Shown here piece after piece: positions 1 through 8,820 of a DNA stretch of 64,000 nucleotides (position 1 is its first letter; each line of letters opens with the position of its first letter). The notes beneath the pieces are model-generated. The model had not been told where the DNA came from, made no database searches, and saw only the letters and a program-made list of their open reading frames with translations. A program made the translations under genes and the position numbers. This DNA comes from JALOAD01 sp023228995 [NCBI: Candidatus Muiribacterium halophilum] (lineage in GTDB: Bacteria; Muiribacteriota; Muiribacteriia; Muiribacteriales): positions 62,001 to 126,000 of the forward strand of contig JALOAD010000003.1 in NCBI GenBank assembly GCA_023228995.1. Direction: 5' to 3'.

Positions 1-500
1 ATTCCAAACATTCTATAATAATACAGATATATACTCTCAGCAGCCATCTTATTCAGAGCATAGGGGGTCAGCGGTTCCATTGCATGATCTTCTAAAACAG
101 GATTATTATCGATTTTTCCATATTGAAGTCTGGTTCCAGAATATATAATTTTTATAGATGGATTATGTTTTCTGATCTCCTCCAGCACTCTCAGATGTCC
201 CATATAATTAATTTCAGCATCATAGATTGGATTCTCAAGACTCAAATTGTGATTTATCTGACCAGCCATATTAAAGATTATATCAATATCTTTTAATCTG
301 TAAGATATTTTTTCAAAATCTCTTATATCTAAATTGATTATCTCTATATTATCCTTTATCTCTTTTATATTATTAAGATTAGCACCGTATTTAGGATCAA
401 AAAAATCCAAAAGTATAATTTTGTGACCAAGTTTAAAAAGTTCCAGTGCAATACTAGAACCAATCATCCCAAGTCCACCTGTAATAAGAATAGTTTTCAT
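1..500 (-). CDS. NAD-dependent epimerase/dehydratase, partial
   Basis: The first 166 codons of an extended short-chain dehydrogenase/reductase; the 3' part lies outside the window. The N-terminus has the nucleotide-binding glycine motif GGLGMIG (residues 8-14), an acidic residue after the second strand (LLDFF), the NMAGQ segment (77-81) and the catalytic-type YxxxK motif YALNK (147-151) preceded by YSGTRLQYG. Such enzymes act in the cytoplasm on NDP-sugars, as epimerases, dehydratases or reductases. It starts 3 nt after the stop of the glycosyltransferase upstream, so it belongs to the same surface-polysaccharide operon. The exact substrate cannot be told from this fragment. Confidence 0.85.
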   Translation of the reverse strand, partial: MKTILITGGLGMIGSSIALELFKLGHKIILLDFFDPKYGANLNNIKEIKDNIEIINLDIRDFEKISYRLKDIDIIFNMAGQINHNLSLENPIYDAEINYMGHLRVLEEIRKHNPSIKIIYSGTRLQYGKIDNNPVLEDHAMEPLTPYALNKMAAESIYLYYYRMFG

Positions 501-503
501 AAA

Positions 504-1838
504 TTAAAATGTAATTAAGTTTTTAAATCCTTTTTCTGATAAATTTTTTTCTATTTCTTGCCAGTAAGTCATTGATGTTATATAAATTGGGACTTCTTTA
601 TATTTGTCACTTGAAAAAATATCAATATAAAATTCATCTTCAACCTTTTTTCTGTCAATATCATAAATCCCATTAACATTTATATTTAAACTCTTTAACC
701 ATAAATTAAGGAGTTTACCAAATAATCCATATCCATATATTATACAGGATTCTTTTACAAAACTCCTCGATAAAATTATATTGGTCAATTCCAGAATCTC
801 ATTCCCACATTCCTCAATTATAATATCTATTACAGAATCTTCATTTAAACAATTAATCTTCATGAAATTTTTATTTATGCCAGAAATAAAATAATCATCA
901 AATGAAAATAGAAAATTTCTTTTTAATTTTATTTTTTCACTCGCATTTGAATAAATTTTGAATAATACCGGCTTATTGAATTTTATTATGTATGATTTCT
1001 TATTTTCTAATTTTATTGAAATCTTCTTTCTTTCATAATCAAAAAAATAATTGTCAATTTTCTTACCATTATTCGATTCTGTCTCCACAGTGATAAAACT
1101 CAGTAAATTTTTAAAATCTTTGTATACTCTCGAATTATTATACATATTCTTATACACATGTTTATTATTGATTATTAACTGCATATTCATAAAAATTCTT
1201 TTATATAAATTACTATTCATTTCTGTTATCATGGATTTATCTTTTTTTCTGTAGAAAAATAATATTTCATTGATTTTATATGCTTTTTTGCCTAATTCCG
1301 CAATTGATACCCATAAATCCCAATCTTCCATTCCATATTCCATATTAGACTTATACCCACCACACAATTCCCAGTCTTTCTTTCTAAACATTGAACATGC
1401 CGATATATAATTATTCATAATTAAAGAAGATTCGGTAAAGACATTGCAAATTCTTTCTTCTTCACTAGCTCCAAAATATCTGAAATTGGCATAAACAATC
1501 CCCACATCATTGTATTTTCCCATAATATCAACAGCTTTTTCAATAAATGTCTCGTGGATAAGGTCATCTGAGTCCAAAGGGAAAATATAACGGCCCGTAG
1601 ATTTTTCGATTCCATAATTTCTGGCATTGGAAAGTCCAGAATTGTTGATATGATAAAAAGTTACTGAACTAAATTTTTTTTCAATTCCCCTTATTTTTTT
1701 CTCATTCTCATAATCAGATCCATCATTTACTACAATTATCTCGATATTTTTATAAGTTTGATGAAATGCAGATATAATTGTCTCTTCCAGATATTCAGCA
1801 TGATTATAACAAGGAATTATAATACTTACACGATTCAT
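504..1838 (-). CDS. Family 2 glycosyltransferase with C-terminal Rossmann-like tail
   Basis: A GT-A glycosyltransferase of 444 residues. The N-terminal ~220 residues carry the GT2 signature: SIIIPCYNH (5-13), VVNDGSD (36-42), LDSDD as the metal-binding DxD-type motif (88-92) and MEDWDLW (170-176). It would transfer a sugar from an NDP donor onto a growing glycan. The C-terminal ~80 residues (from about 364) look like a separate nucleotide-binding-like fold beginning IIYGYGLFGKLL and continuing IYDID, a tail also seen on sugar-modifying methyltransferases and glycosyltransferases. The acceptor is unknown. It is followed 3 nt later by the epimerase gene, and a decayed second glycosyltransferase lies directly upstream. 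Confidence 0.85.
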   Translation of the reverse strand: MNRVSIIIPCYNHAEYLEETIISAFHQTYKNIEIIVVNDGSDYENEKKIRGIEKKFSSVTFYHINNSGLSNARNYGIEKSTGRYIFPLDSDDLIHETFIEKAVDIMGKYNDVGIVYANFRYFGASEEERICNVFTESSLIMNNYISACSMFRKKDWELCGGYKSNMEYGMEDWDLWVSIAELGKKAYKINEILFFYRKKDKSMITEMNSNLYKRIFMNMQLIINNKHVYKNMYNNSRVYKDFKNLLSFITVETESNNGKKIDNYFFDYERKKISIKLENKKSYIIKFNKPVLFKIYSNASEKIKLKRNFLFSFDDYFISGINKNFMKINCLNEDSVIDIIIEECGNEILELTNIILSRSFVKESCIIYGYGLFGKLLNLWLKSLNINVNGIYDIDRKKVEDEFYIDIFSSDKYKEVPIYITSMTYWQEIEKNLSEKGFKNLITF

Positions 1839-1841
1839 AAA

Positions 1842-2128
1842 CTATATTCTAACATATGGGATAGTCTTTTTTAAACAAGAAAAAAAAAGTTTTATAATTT
1901 TATGATACTTGATATTAACATCTAGTCTTGTAAAAAGCTTATACAAAATTTTTGCATTTAAAAAAATAAAAATTAAAAAACTACTTAGTTTAATAGGTTC
2001 GAATTTTTCATTCATTATACTATAGAAATAATATATCTTGGATAAAACCTTGATTTTTTACTGGTAACAACCTTCTCAAGATTTTCTTCTCTTTTATAAT
2101 TCAATATAAAAGCATCTACTTTAATCAT
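1842..2128 (-). pseudogene. Remnant of a deleted glycosyltransferase gene
   Basis: Two short minus-strand reading frames fill the 320-bp gap between intact genes. The first (2128-2015, 37 codons) begins MIKVDAFILNYKREENLEKV, which looks like the first strand and helix of a GT2 enzyme. The second (2015-1842, 57 codons, joined by a TAATG stop-start overlap) has a hydrophobic and basic composition (SSFLIFIFLNAKILYKLF) like the C-terminal membrane-associated end of such enzymes. I read this as a glycosyltransferase that has lost its middle by internal deletion. The homology is judged by eye only. Confidence 0.5.
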
Positions 2129-2161
2129 ATTAAACCTCAAAAATTTCTGTCTTTCAGTAAA

Positions 2162-2569
2162 TTAGAAACCTATTATCCTATATATTATTAAAAACTTCAA
2201 CAAAATAATATATATTTTCTTGATTTTTTTCAAAATATTAAATTTTTTCAATTTATTTCCAGGATAAATTACAAAAGTCCATTTTACTTTATTGTTTTTT
2301 AAAAAATTATATATATTCAAAAAATCATATCTTACATAAGTGGATTGACAAACTACAATCTCATCAAATTCAGAAAAATCATATATATCATCTTGAGAAA
2401 TAATTTTTTTATCAAAGAAGATATATTTATCTATAAGATCATTTTTATATTCTTTAGTCAGAAATATACTATATTCCCAGTCTTTCTTTCTAAAAACAGT
2501 CTTGATTTTCAATAAGTTGAAATCAATAGCTTCATTTCTTGCTGTTCCAATTATTAATAATTTCTTCAT
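2162..2569 (-). CDS. Unknown protein, IGTAR-domain family, with C-terminal hydrophobic helix
   Basis: A 135-residue protein of no family I recognise. It opens MKKLLIIGTARN, has a predicted strand IVVC followed by Q75, then LNIY (84-87) and PGNKLKKF (103-110). The same landmarks recur at 13455-13865 and in the N-terminal ~115 residues of the proteins at 6473-7879 and 7876-8820. The opening strand-glycine pattern suggests a Rossmann-like fold. The last ~20 residues (KKIYIILLKFLIIYRIIGF) are hydrophobic with basic residues and may sit at the membrane. Its start overlaps the aminotransferase stop by 4 nt, so it is co-translated with sugar-biosynthesis genes. A role in glycan assembly is inferred from context only. 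Confidence 0.7.
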   Translation of the reverse strand: MKKLLIIGTARNEAIDFNLLKIKTVFRKKDWEYSIFLTKEYKNDLIDKYIFFDKKIISQDDIYDFSEFDEIVVCQSTYVRYDFLNIYNFLKNNKVKWTFVIYPGNKLKKFNILKKIKKIYIILLKFLIIYRIIGF

Positions 2570-3693
2570 GATTTACATCCTATTATATCAATAATCTTTT
2601 CAATAAAAATTTTTTTTAATTCAGGATATATAGGTAAAGCTAATGTTGTTTCTGCTTTGCGTTCTGAAACACTCATATCACCTTTTTTATATCCCAAATC
2701 TTTAAAACATTCCTGTATATGCAATGGCACTGGATAATATACTGCTGTCCCTATCCCGTTATCATTCAATCTCTTTATAACCTCATCTCTGTTTTCAATC
2801 TGAATCACAAATTGATGATATATATGCTGTTTTCCATATTCAAAAAAAGGATAATAAGATATTCTATTCTCCATAACTTTCTCTTTTATCATATTGCTAT
2901 ATATTTTCGCTTTCTCAATTCTTCTCATTGTCCATTCATCAAGATATTTTATCTTAACATTTAATATTGCAGCCTGTATAGCATCCAATCTTGAATTTAT
3001 TCCTATATACTTATGATAATATTTTGGACTGCTTCCATGAACTCTCAATATTTTTATCTTTTCAGCCAAGTCCTTATTATTTGTGACTACAGCTCCTCCA
3101 TCACCATAAGCTCCAAGATTCTTACTCGGGAAAAAGGAGAAACACCCTATATCACCTATAGTTCCTGCCTGTTTGACAGTTCCATCTTCAAATCTGAAAT
3201 TAGCTCCGATTGACTGACAAGCATCCTCTATCACTTTTAAATCATATCTAGAGGCAATCTCTGAAATCTTTTCCATATCAGCGCATTTCCCATAAAGATG
3301 TACTGGGATTATGGCTTTTGTATTCTCAGTAACAGCTTTCTCAATCTTTGACACATCAATGTTACAATCATCTTCATCTATATCAACAAATACAGGTTTT
3401 GCTCCAAGTCTTGAAATTGCACCTGCTGTAGCAAAAAAAGTATATGGAGTAGTTATTACTTCATCTCCCTCTTTTACATCTATTGCCATTAATGCAAGCA
3501 GCAATGCATCTGAACCGGATGCACATGAAACTGCATATTCTGATCTTATATAACTTTTCAGACTTTCTTCAAACTTATTTACTTCTTCTCCCATAATAAA
3601 GGAAGTATTATTCAGAACTCCCTGAATTGCAGAATCCACTTCATTTTTTATAGATAAATATTGTACTTTAAGATCTAATAAAGGAATTTTCAT
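2566..3693 (-). CDS. DegT/DnrJ/EryC1/StrS aminotransferase (WbpE-like)
   Basis: A 375-residue PLP-dependent sugar aminotransferase of normal length. K191 in FFPSKNLGAYGDGG is the likely Schiff-base lysine, and D157 in the EDACQ segment would pair with the PLP ring nitrogen. Family members transfer an amino group from glutamate to a 3- or 4-keto NDP-sugar. With the oxidoreductase (4278-5309) and hexapeptide acetyltransferase (3690-4268) immediately upstream, it fits the WbpB-WbpE-WbpD route from UDP-GlcNAcA to a 2,3-diacetamido uronic acid. The start overlaps the acetyltransferase stop by 4 nt. The exact sugar is inferred. Confidence 0.9.
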   Translation of the reverse strand: MKIPLLDLKVQYLSIKNEVDSAIQGVLNNTSFIMGEEVNKFEESLKSYIRSEYAVSCASGSDALLLALMAIDVKEGDEVITTPYTFFATAGAISRLGAKPVFVDIDEDDCNIDVSKIEKAVTENTKAIIPVHLYGKCADMEKISEIASRYDLKVIEDACQSIGANFRFEDGTVKQAGTIGDIGCFSFFPSKNLGAYGDGGAVVTNNKDLAEKIKILRVHGSSPKYYHKYIGINSRLDAIQAAILNVKIKYLDEWTMRRIEKAKIYSNMIKEKVMENRISYYPFFEYGKQHIYHQFVIQIENRDEVIKRLNDNGIGTAVYYPVPLHIQECFKDLGYKKGDMSVSERKAETTLALPIYPELKKIFIEKIIDIIGCKS

Positions 3694-4268
3694 ATAATAT
3701 CCGCCTTTTTAAGAAAATCTTTTTCTTCAATGTATTTCACTTTGCATTCAGGACATTCGAAAATATTATCTTTCTTCCTTTCTAACTTTATTCCACATCT
3801 ACATATCCATCCATGATGTCTTGCTGGAATTCCATATACTAAAGCATAAGGTTTTATATCTTTTGTAACAACAGAGCCAGCTCCAACAAAAGCATATTCT
3901 CCAATATTAACTCCACAGACAATAGTAGCATTCGCACCAATACTTGCTCCTTTACACACTCTTGTCTCTCTGTATTCATCTTTTCTCTGTATAAATGAAC
4001 GAGGATTTATAACATTTGTAAATACCATTGAAGGTCCACAGAATACATCATCCTCAAGAATCACTCTGTCATATATTGATACATTATTCTGAATACTAAC
4101 TCCATTCCCTATGACGGCTTTTCCTCCTACATTCACATTCTGTCCTATCTTGCAGTTCTCTCCAATCACTGCTCCACTCATTATATGTGAAAAATGCCAT
4201 ATCTTTGTATTGTTTCCTATCTCCGCTCCGTTATCCACATAACTTGATTCATGAACAAAATAATTCAT
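3690..4268 (-). CDS. Hexapeptide-repeat N-acetyltransferase (WbpD/WlbB-like)
   Basis: A 192-residue left-handed beta-helix acyltransferase. Imperfect hexapeptide repeats (IGNNTKI, IGENCKI, IGNGVSI and others) run from about residue 15 to 145. A short C-terminal extension carries four cysteines, C156-x-C158 and C172-xx-C175, in a zinc-ribbon-like spacing; similar tails occur in WbpD/WlbB relatives. The expected reaction is acetyl-CoA-dependent acetylation of the 3-amino group of UDP-2-acetamido-3-amino-uronate. It sits between the WbpB-like dehydrogenase and the WbpE-like aminotransferase, the usual companions. Confidence 0.88.
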   Translation of the reverse strand: MNYFVHESSYVDNGAEIGNNTKIWHFSHIMSGAVIGENCKIGQNVNVGGKAVIGNGVSIQNNVSIYDRVILEDDVFCGPSMVFTNVINPRSFIQRKDEYRETRVCKGASIGANATIVCGVNIGEYAFVGAGSVVTKDIKPYALVYGIPARHHGWICRCGIKLERKKDNIFECPECKVKYIEEKDFLKKADII

Positions 4269-4277
4269 TATTTTCTC

Positions 4278-5309
4278 CTAATATCCAAGAGGAAGTGATA
4301 TTCTCTTTCCTTCTCTCATTGATTTATAAATAGCCATTATAAGTTCAAGAGATTTTCTTCCTTCCCTTCCATCTACATCTGTCACTCTTTTTTTCTGAAG
4401 TGTTTCAATAACATTTTTATAATAACCAGTGTGTCCAAATCCATAAACAGAATCTGTCTGATAGTTTGAGACCATTATATCTTTATCATCATCATCATAA
4501 TCAGAAAATTCCCAGTGAACAATCTCATTAACCGCAATTCCACCTATCTTAACAGATCCTTTTTCCCCTAAAACAGTTATAGAACCTTCAAGATTTTTGG
4601 GGTATGTCAGCATCGTAATATTAATAGAACCCATTGCTCCATTTCTGAATCTTATAGCCGCAACACCAGTATCTTCAGTTTCAATTTTCCTCTCTAAAGT
4701 TCCACCAAATGCCATTACAGAATCAATAGGTCCACCAAACCAGTGTACTAAATCAACATAATGACTAGCTTGGTTAAGAAAAGCTCCACCATCAAATTCC
4801 CATGTTCCTCTCCACTTTGCCATATCATAATATTCCTGTGGTCTTGTCCAGAACACATTACAGGAAATAAAATATATTTTTCCAAACCTTCCTTTATCTA
4901 TAGCATTTTTCAGATGTCTGATTGTAGAATTCAATCTATTCTGTTTAACGACAAAAAGCTCAACTCCATTATCATCACAAGCTTTAATAAGAGAATCTGC
5001 AGATTTAAGATTTGTTCCCATAGGTTTTTCAGATAAAACATGAATTTTCTTATTCGCTGCCATTATACCATGTTCAGGATGAAGACCTGATGGAGTACAA
5101 ATTGAGATTATATCCAATTCTTCATTATCAAGCATCTCAGAATAATCATAATATGCATTTATACTATATTTTTCAGCCCATTTATCAGCTCTGTCTTTTT
5201 TTATATCACAAACAGAAATCAATTCTAATTCATCTATTTTCTCAATAGCTTCAAAATGTTTTCCTGATATTCTTCCACAACCAACAACTCCAACAGAAAA
5301 TTTTTTCAT
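4278..5309 (-). CDS. Gfo/Idh/MocA oxidoreductase (WbpB/WlbA-like)
   Basis: A 343-residue NAD(P)-dependent sugar oxidoreductase. The Rossmann motif GVVGCGRISGKHFEAI (7-22) and the catalytic-type EKP segment SEKPMGT (93-99, K95) are intact. WbpB/WlbA enzymes oxidise C3 of UDP-GlcNAcA before transamination, which fits the two genes downstream. The reading frame extends six codons further to 5327, but the ATG at 5309 has a strong Shine-Dalgarno (GAGGGGAG, about 5 nt away) and begins directly with the Rossmann strand, so I chose it. Confidence 0.87.
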   Translation of the reverse strand: MKKFSVGVVGCGRISGKHFEAIEKIDELELISVCDIKKDRADKWAEKYSINAYYDYSEMLDNEELDIISICTPSGLHPEHGIMAANKKIHVLSEKPMGTNLKSADSLIKACDDNGVELFVVKQNRLNSTIRHLKNAIDKGRFGKIYFISCNVFWTRPQEYYDMAKWRGTWEFDGGAFLNQASHYVDLVHWFGGPIDSVMAFGGTLERKIETEDTGVAAIRFRNGAMGSINITMLTYPKNLEGSITVLGEKGSVKIGGIAVNEIVHWEFSDYDDDDKDIMVSNYQTDSVYGFGHTGYYKNVIETLQKKRVTDVDGREGRKSLELIMAIYKSMREGKRISLPLGY

Positions 5310-5334
5310 TTTCTCCCCTCTATTCATAATTTCA

Positions 5335-6525
5335 TTATAAAAGATTTATATATTGTTCTAACTTTCTCTCGTAGGCAACATGTTTCCTTGCATACTGATA
5401 TATATTTTTATACATATCCTTTTCCTTATATACTTCATTAACAAATTCAATTATTTTTTTAAAATCTATCAAAGAATTATCGTTTGAAATTTTCAAAGCA
5501 TATTTGTAATCATCAGTAATATTAGGATCTTCATATGCATATATAAATGGAATTCCTTTTGCAATATATTCACATGATTTTAAAGGACATGCTTCTTTCA
5601 TATTCTTTCTATATAAAGCTAAAGTTGATACTGCAATATTATTTTTTTTATACTCATTATCCAAATCATATGAATCTAGTCTTTTTAACCATTTTATTTT
5701 AATCAGTCCTTTCTTTTCATTTATCTCATTTATACTTTTAATTAATTCTAATTCATTAATAATTCCTACAATTGTAAATTCAATTTTTAAATCTCCATTA
5801 TATTTCTTTAAAGATCTAAGAATTCTATCCAAACCTTGCCAAGGATAAAAAACTGATGAGACAAATATAATTTTCAAAATCTTATTATCAAATTTATTAT
5901 TTTTAATAATATTGTTTAAACTTAAAATACAGCCATTTGAAATCAAATAACTATTTTTTAACCCACCTTTACGTTCTTCCAGATCAATTATTTCTTTCGT
6001 AACAGCAATTATACCTCTAGAATACTTTAATTTAATTGGAGTTAAAAATTTTTCTAAATAAAAATCTATTATTTTTTTTAAATTCAATTTTTTATTTATT
6101 GATTTAATTTCCATTATTTCATTAGTATGATGTTCTGAAAAAATTTTATTTCCATACTTTTTAAACATTTTTATGGAATCAATATCCGGGTACATAACAT
6201 GCCTTAAAATTATATATTTATATTTTTCCCAAGGTATATTTTTTTTTATTAATTTATACTTAAAAAACATACTCTGTATTCTTCTAGGAATAAATTTATA
6301 AAATTCAATTTTTTTCAGGTGAAGATTCCCATATTTTTTTTCTTTAAATAAATTTAAAATCATAAAATCTATTGGATATTGATTTTTTTCAGATATTCTG
6401 GCTAATATTTTAATTTTCTTATATATTCCTATACTTAAATAAGGCATATATGTAACATGTATTAATTTTCTATTATCTATATAAGTAATACAGTTTTCGT
6501 TCATTATAATTTCCAATTTCTTCAT
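5335..6525 (-). CDS. GT4-like glycosyltransferase
   Basis: A 396-residue GT-B type glycosyltransferase. The N-terminal half starts KLIHVTYMPYLSIG and has SEHHTNE (130-136). The C-terminal half has the donor-site features IFVSSVFYPWQGLDRIL (about 220-236) and EACPLKSCEYIAKGIPFIY (311-329), the divergent equivalent of the GT4 E-x7-E segment. It probably adds one sugar to the repeat unit at the cytoplasmic face. The frame begins inside the gene upstream, overlapping it by 53 nt. The ATG at 6504 has a weak GGAA upstream and is an equally plausible start. Confidence 0.75.
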   Translation of the reverse strand: MKKLEIIMNENCITYIDNRKLIHVTYMPYLSIGIYKKIKILARISEKNQYPIDFMILNLFKEKKYGNLHLKKIEFYKFIPRRIQSMFFKYKLIKKNIPWEKYKYIILRHVMYPDIDSIKMFKKYGNKIFSEHHTNEIMEIKSINKKLNLKKIIDFYLEKFLTPIKLKYSRGIIAVTKEIIDLEERKGGLKNSYLISNGCILSLNNIIKNNKFDNKILKIIFVSSVFYPWQGLDRILRSLKKYNGDLKIEFTIVGIINELELIKSINEINEKKGLIKIKWLKRLDSYDLDNEYKKNNIAVSTLALYRKNMKEACPLKSCEYIAKGIPFIYAYEDPNITDDYKYALKISNDNSLIDFKKIIEFVNEVYKEKDMYKNIYQYARKHVAYERKLEQYINLL

Positions 6526-7879
6526 AATATTTCAATTGACTATTTTCTAAAATAAAATCAACAAATTCTTCCGGAGAATAATTTATAAAACTGTCTTTCA
6601 TCTGAAACTCATTATAATTGTGAGCTTCAAAAAACATTTCCTTTATTTTTAATTCTTTAAGCATAGACTTAAATTCAATATAGTCATTTTCATTCTTTAA
6701 AAAATGATGAAAAATATTCAAAGCAATAACAGTATCAAATTCAGATATTCTCTTATAAAAAGAAAAAATATTTTCATTATATACTTTAAATTTCAATCTT
6801 TTTGCTCTCTTAATATAATTAATTATTGAGTAATTGAATAAATTTGCTTCCACAGCTACACAATTCTTTCCATTTCTTTCTAATACATCACATATATATC
6901 CCCAGTGCGAACCAATATCTAATACTGTATTTCCTTTTATTCTACTCAAAATCTTATCAATTCTCCCTATATGCAAAGCTTCGTTATTATCAAATTCTAT
7001 ATGTTCAATAGGAGCATATAGATATTTATTTACTTCAATATATTTTAATATCTTATTTCTTATAAAAGTCCAATTTTTATGTCTTGCAACAATCTTTACA
7101 GGTATTTTCTTGATTTTCAACAACTTTGCAAAAGTTAATAAAAACACCCCGGAATTAAACAAAATTCTGCCAAATCTATCTAGATTCACACATACTGGTT
7201 CAACATCAATATCATTAATTACCATTTCATTTTTTTTTATAGAAAAAAATTTTTTCTCTAAATTTTTACACATTTCAAGAAATTCTACAGACTCTTCCTG
7301 ATCAGACCCATTAATATTGTTTTTGAAAAAATCTGTTTCATTCCATTCTTTTTTACCATTAATTACATCAGAAAAGGAAAAATAAAAATCATATTTCTCA
7401 CAAAAAGGTTCAAGTAAAGTATCCCATTCTCCATCAACTACTATTCCTTTTTTATCAACACTAAACTGTTTCCCAGCATATTCAATATCCTCATATGAAA
7501 GAAAATGTTCCTTTTCTGTATCAAAATCCATCTTAAAAAATTTCTTTAACTCTATATGTTTGATACTATTAAGATCAGAAACTATAGAACATTCACTAAA
7601 ATCATTATAATGAAGAAATTCATATATATTCATATGAGACAATAAATCCAGATTATTCTGTACAACAAAAATTTCATCTATATCATATAAGTCCAATTTA
7701 GTTTTTTCTTTTATTTTTATATCGTTGATTATAAGATGGATAATCTTTCTATTTTCAATTACTTTTTTTGTAGAAACAAAAAAAACTTTTTTATAGTTAT
7801 CATTATTAAAAACAAATTTATCAAAAAAATTTTTTATCTTAATATCAGTTGCAACTCCAATAACAAGCAAGTTTTTCAT
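6473..7879 (-). CDS. IGTAR-domain / degenerate ParB-like / SAM methyltransferase fusion
   Basis: A 468-residue three-part protein. Residues 1-115 are the unfamiliar IGTAR-like domain (LLVIGVAT, VVQNN, MNIYEF). Residues 145-280 match the protein encoded just downstream of its start partner at 7876-8820: VDGEWD (148-153), EWNETDFF, then FNSGVFLLTFAKLLKIKKIP (241-260) and ARHKNW. In the partner the same place reads DGRHRLTFAKLL, so the charged DGRHR motif is lost here. Residues 300-468 form a class I methyltransferase domain with motif I VLDIGSHWG (319-327). It overlaps the preceding gene by 4 nt. The methyl acceptor is unknown. Confidence 0.72.
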   Translation of the reverse strand: MKNLLVIGVATDIKIKNFFDKFVFNNDNYKKVFFVSTKKVIENRKIIHLIINDIKIKEKTKLDLYDIDEIFVVQNNLDLLSHMNIYEFLHYNDFSECSIVSDLNSIKHIELKKFFKMDFDTEKEHFLSYEDIEYAGKQFSVDKKGIVVDGEWDTLLEPFCEKYDFYFSFSDVINGKKEWNETDFFKNNINGSDQEESVEFLEMCKNLEKKFFSIKKNEMVINDIDVEPVCVNLDRFGRILFNSGVFLLTFAKLLKIKKIPVKIVARHKNWTFIRNKILKYIEVNKYLYAPIEHIEFDNNEALHIGRIDKILSRIKGNTVLDIGSHWGYICDVLERNGKNCVAVEANLFNYSIINYIKRAKRLKFKVYNENIFSFYKRISEFDTVIALNIFHHFLKNENDYIEFKSMLKELKIKEMFFEAHNYNEFQMKDSFINYSPEEFVDFILENSQLKYYEEIGNYNERKLYYLYR

Positions 7880-8820
7880 ACAATTCTCCTGTTATGTTTT
7901 TGAAATTCCTTTATTATCTTTTTCTCAGTCTCTATTACTGATTTTAATCCCATCTTTTCCATTAATTTTTTTCTTTTTTTTACCCATTCTTCATGCCTTA
8001 CCATAATTTTAACAGGTATTTTTTCAATATTTAAAAGTTTTGCAAAAGTTAATCTGTGTCTTCCATCATTAAATAATATTTCTCCATTACGATCAATATT
8101 AATAGTAACATAGTCTGAATTCTTTTTCTGCTTCCAACCTTCATTTTTCATTTCATCAAATATTGATTCAAGTTTAATGCATCTTTCTAAAAACTCTTTT
8201 CTGTTAGTAGTTCCCCATTTAATTTTTTTTTTAATTTCTATCTCATAAATATTTCTTTTAAAATATGCAGTTTCATTCCAATTTTTTTTTTTCAACCTTA
8301 CATCAATAAAAGAATTATAAAAATCAATCTTATCTTTAAAAATAAATTTATCAATATCCCAATCTCCATCCAACAACTCTCCAAATCTATCATTTCCAAA
8401 ACAATTTGCTACAAAATTAATGTCAAATGGAGATACCCAGAATACTTGGTCAATATTGTTTTCATTTTCAAAAATATAGTTAAGATCTATGCTTTTCATT
8501 CCATGTTCACTTGTCATAATTTTACATACACTATATTTTTTTTTAAAAAAACACTTATATACATTTAAATATTCTATTTTTTTTATATTATTCTGAATTA
8601 TTATAATTTCATCAAAAATATTATCTGGAACTATGGTATTTTCAACAAAAAAATCTTCTGAAAGTAAAAAATTCTCTTTAAAATTAAAATTAAATCCTAT
8701 TTTTTTAGTAGAAAGATAATAAAAATCAATTTGATGTTTTTTATACTCAGAATTAAAAATATTTAAACAATTCTTAATATTATTTTCTGTTGCAACTCCT
8801 ACAATCAAAAATTTAAACAT
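7876..8820 (-). CDS. IGTAR-domain protein with ParB-like DGRHR domain
   Basis: A 314-residue protein. Residues 1-115 are the unfamiliar domain (FLIVGVAT at 4-11, IIQNN, YLNVY at 84-88). It continues with a segment bearing DGDWD (151-155), WNETAYF (181-187) and ERC (212-214), then a C-terminal ParB/sulfiredoxin-like core NDGRHRLTFAKLL (251-263) followed by IPVKIMVRHEEW. I know this GDWD...DGRHRL...VRH arrangement from hypothetical proteins of polysaccharide clusters; no activity is established to my knowledge. It overlaps the next gene by 4 nt and the previous by 16 nt. It may bind nucleotide, but that is inference. Confidence 0.68.
   Translation of the reverse strand: MFKFLIVGVATENNIKNCLNIFNSEYKKHQIDFYYLSTKKIGFNFNFKENFLLSEDFFVENTIVPDNIFDEIIIIQNNIKKIEYLNVYKCFFKKKYSVCKIMTSEHGMKSIDLNYIFENENNIDQVFWVSPFDINFVANCFGNDRFGELLDGDWDIDKFIFKDKIDFYNSFIDVRLKKKNWNETAYFKRNIYEIEIKKKIKWGTTNRKEFLERCIKLESIFDEMKNEGWKQKKNSDYVTINIDRNGEILFNDGRHRLTFAKLLNIEKIPVKIMVRHEEWVKKRKKLMEKMGLKSVIETEKKIIKEFQKHNRRIV

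Noticed and set aside
6834-7301. 155-codon plus-strand frame
   Set aside because: It is antisense to the well-supported IGTAR/methyltransferase gene and resembles no family.
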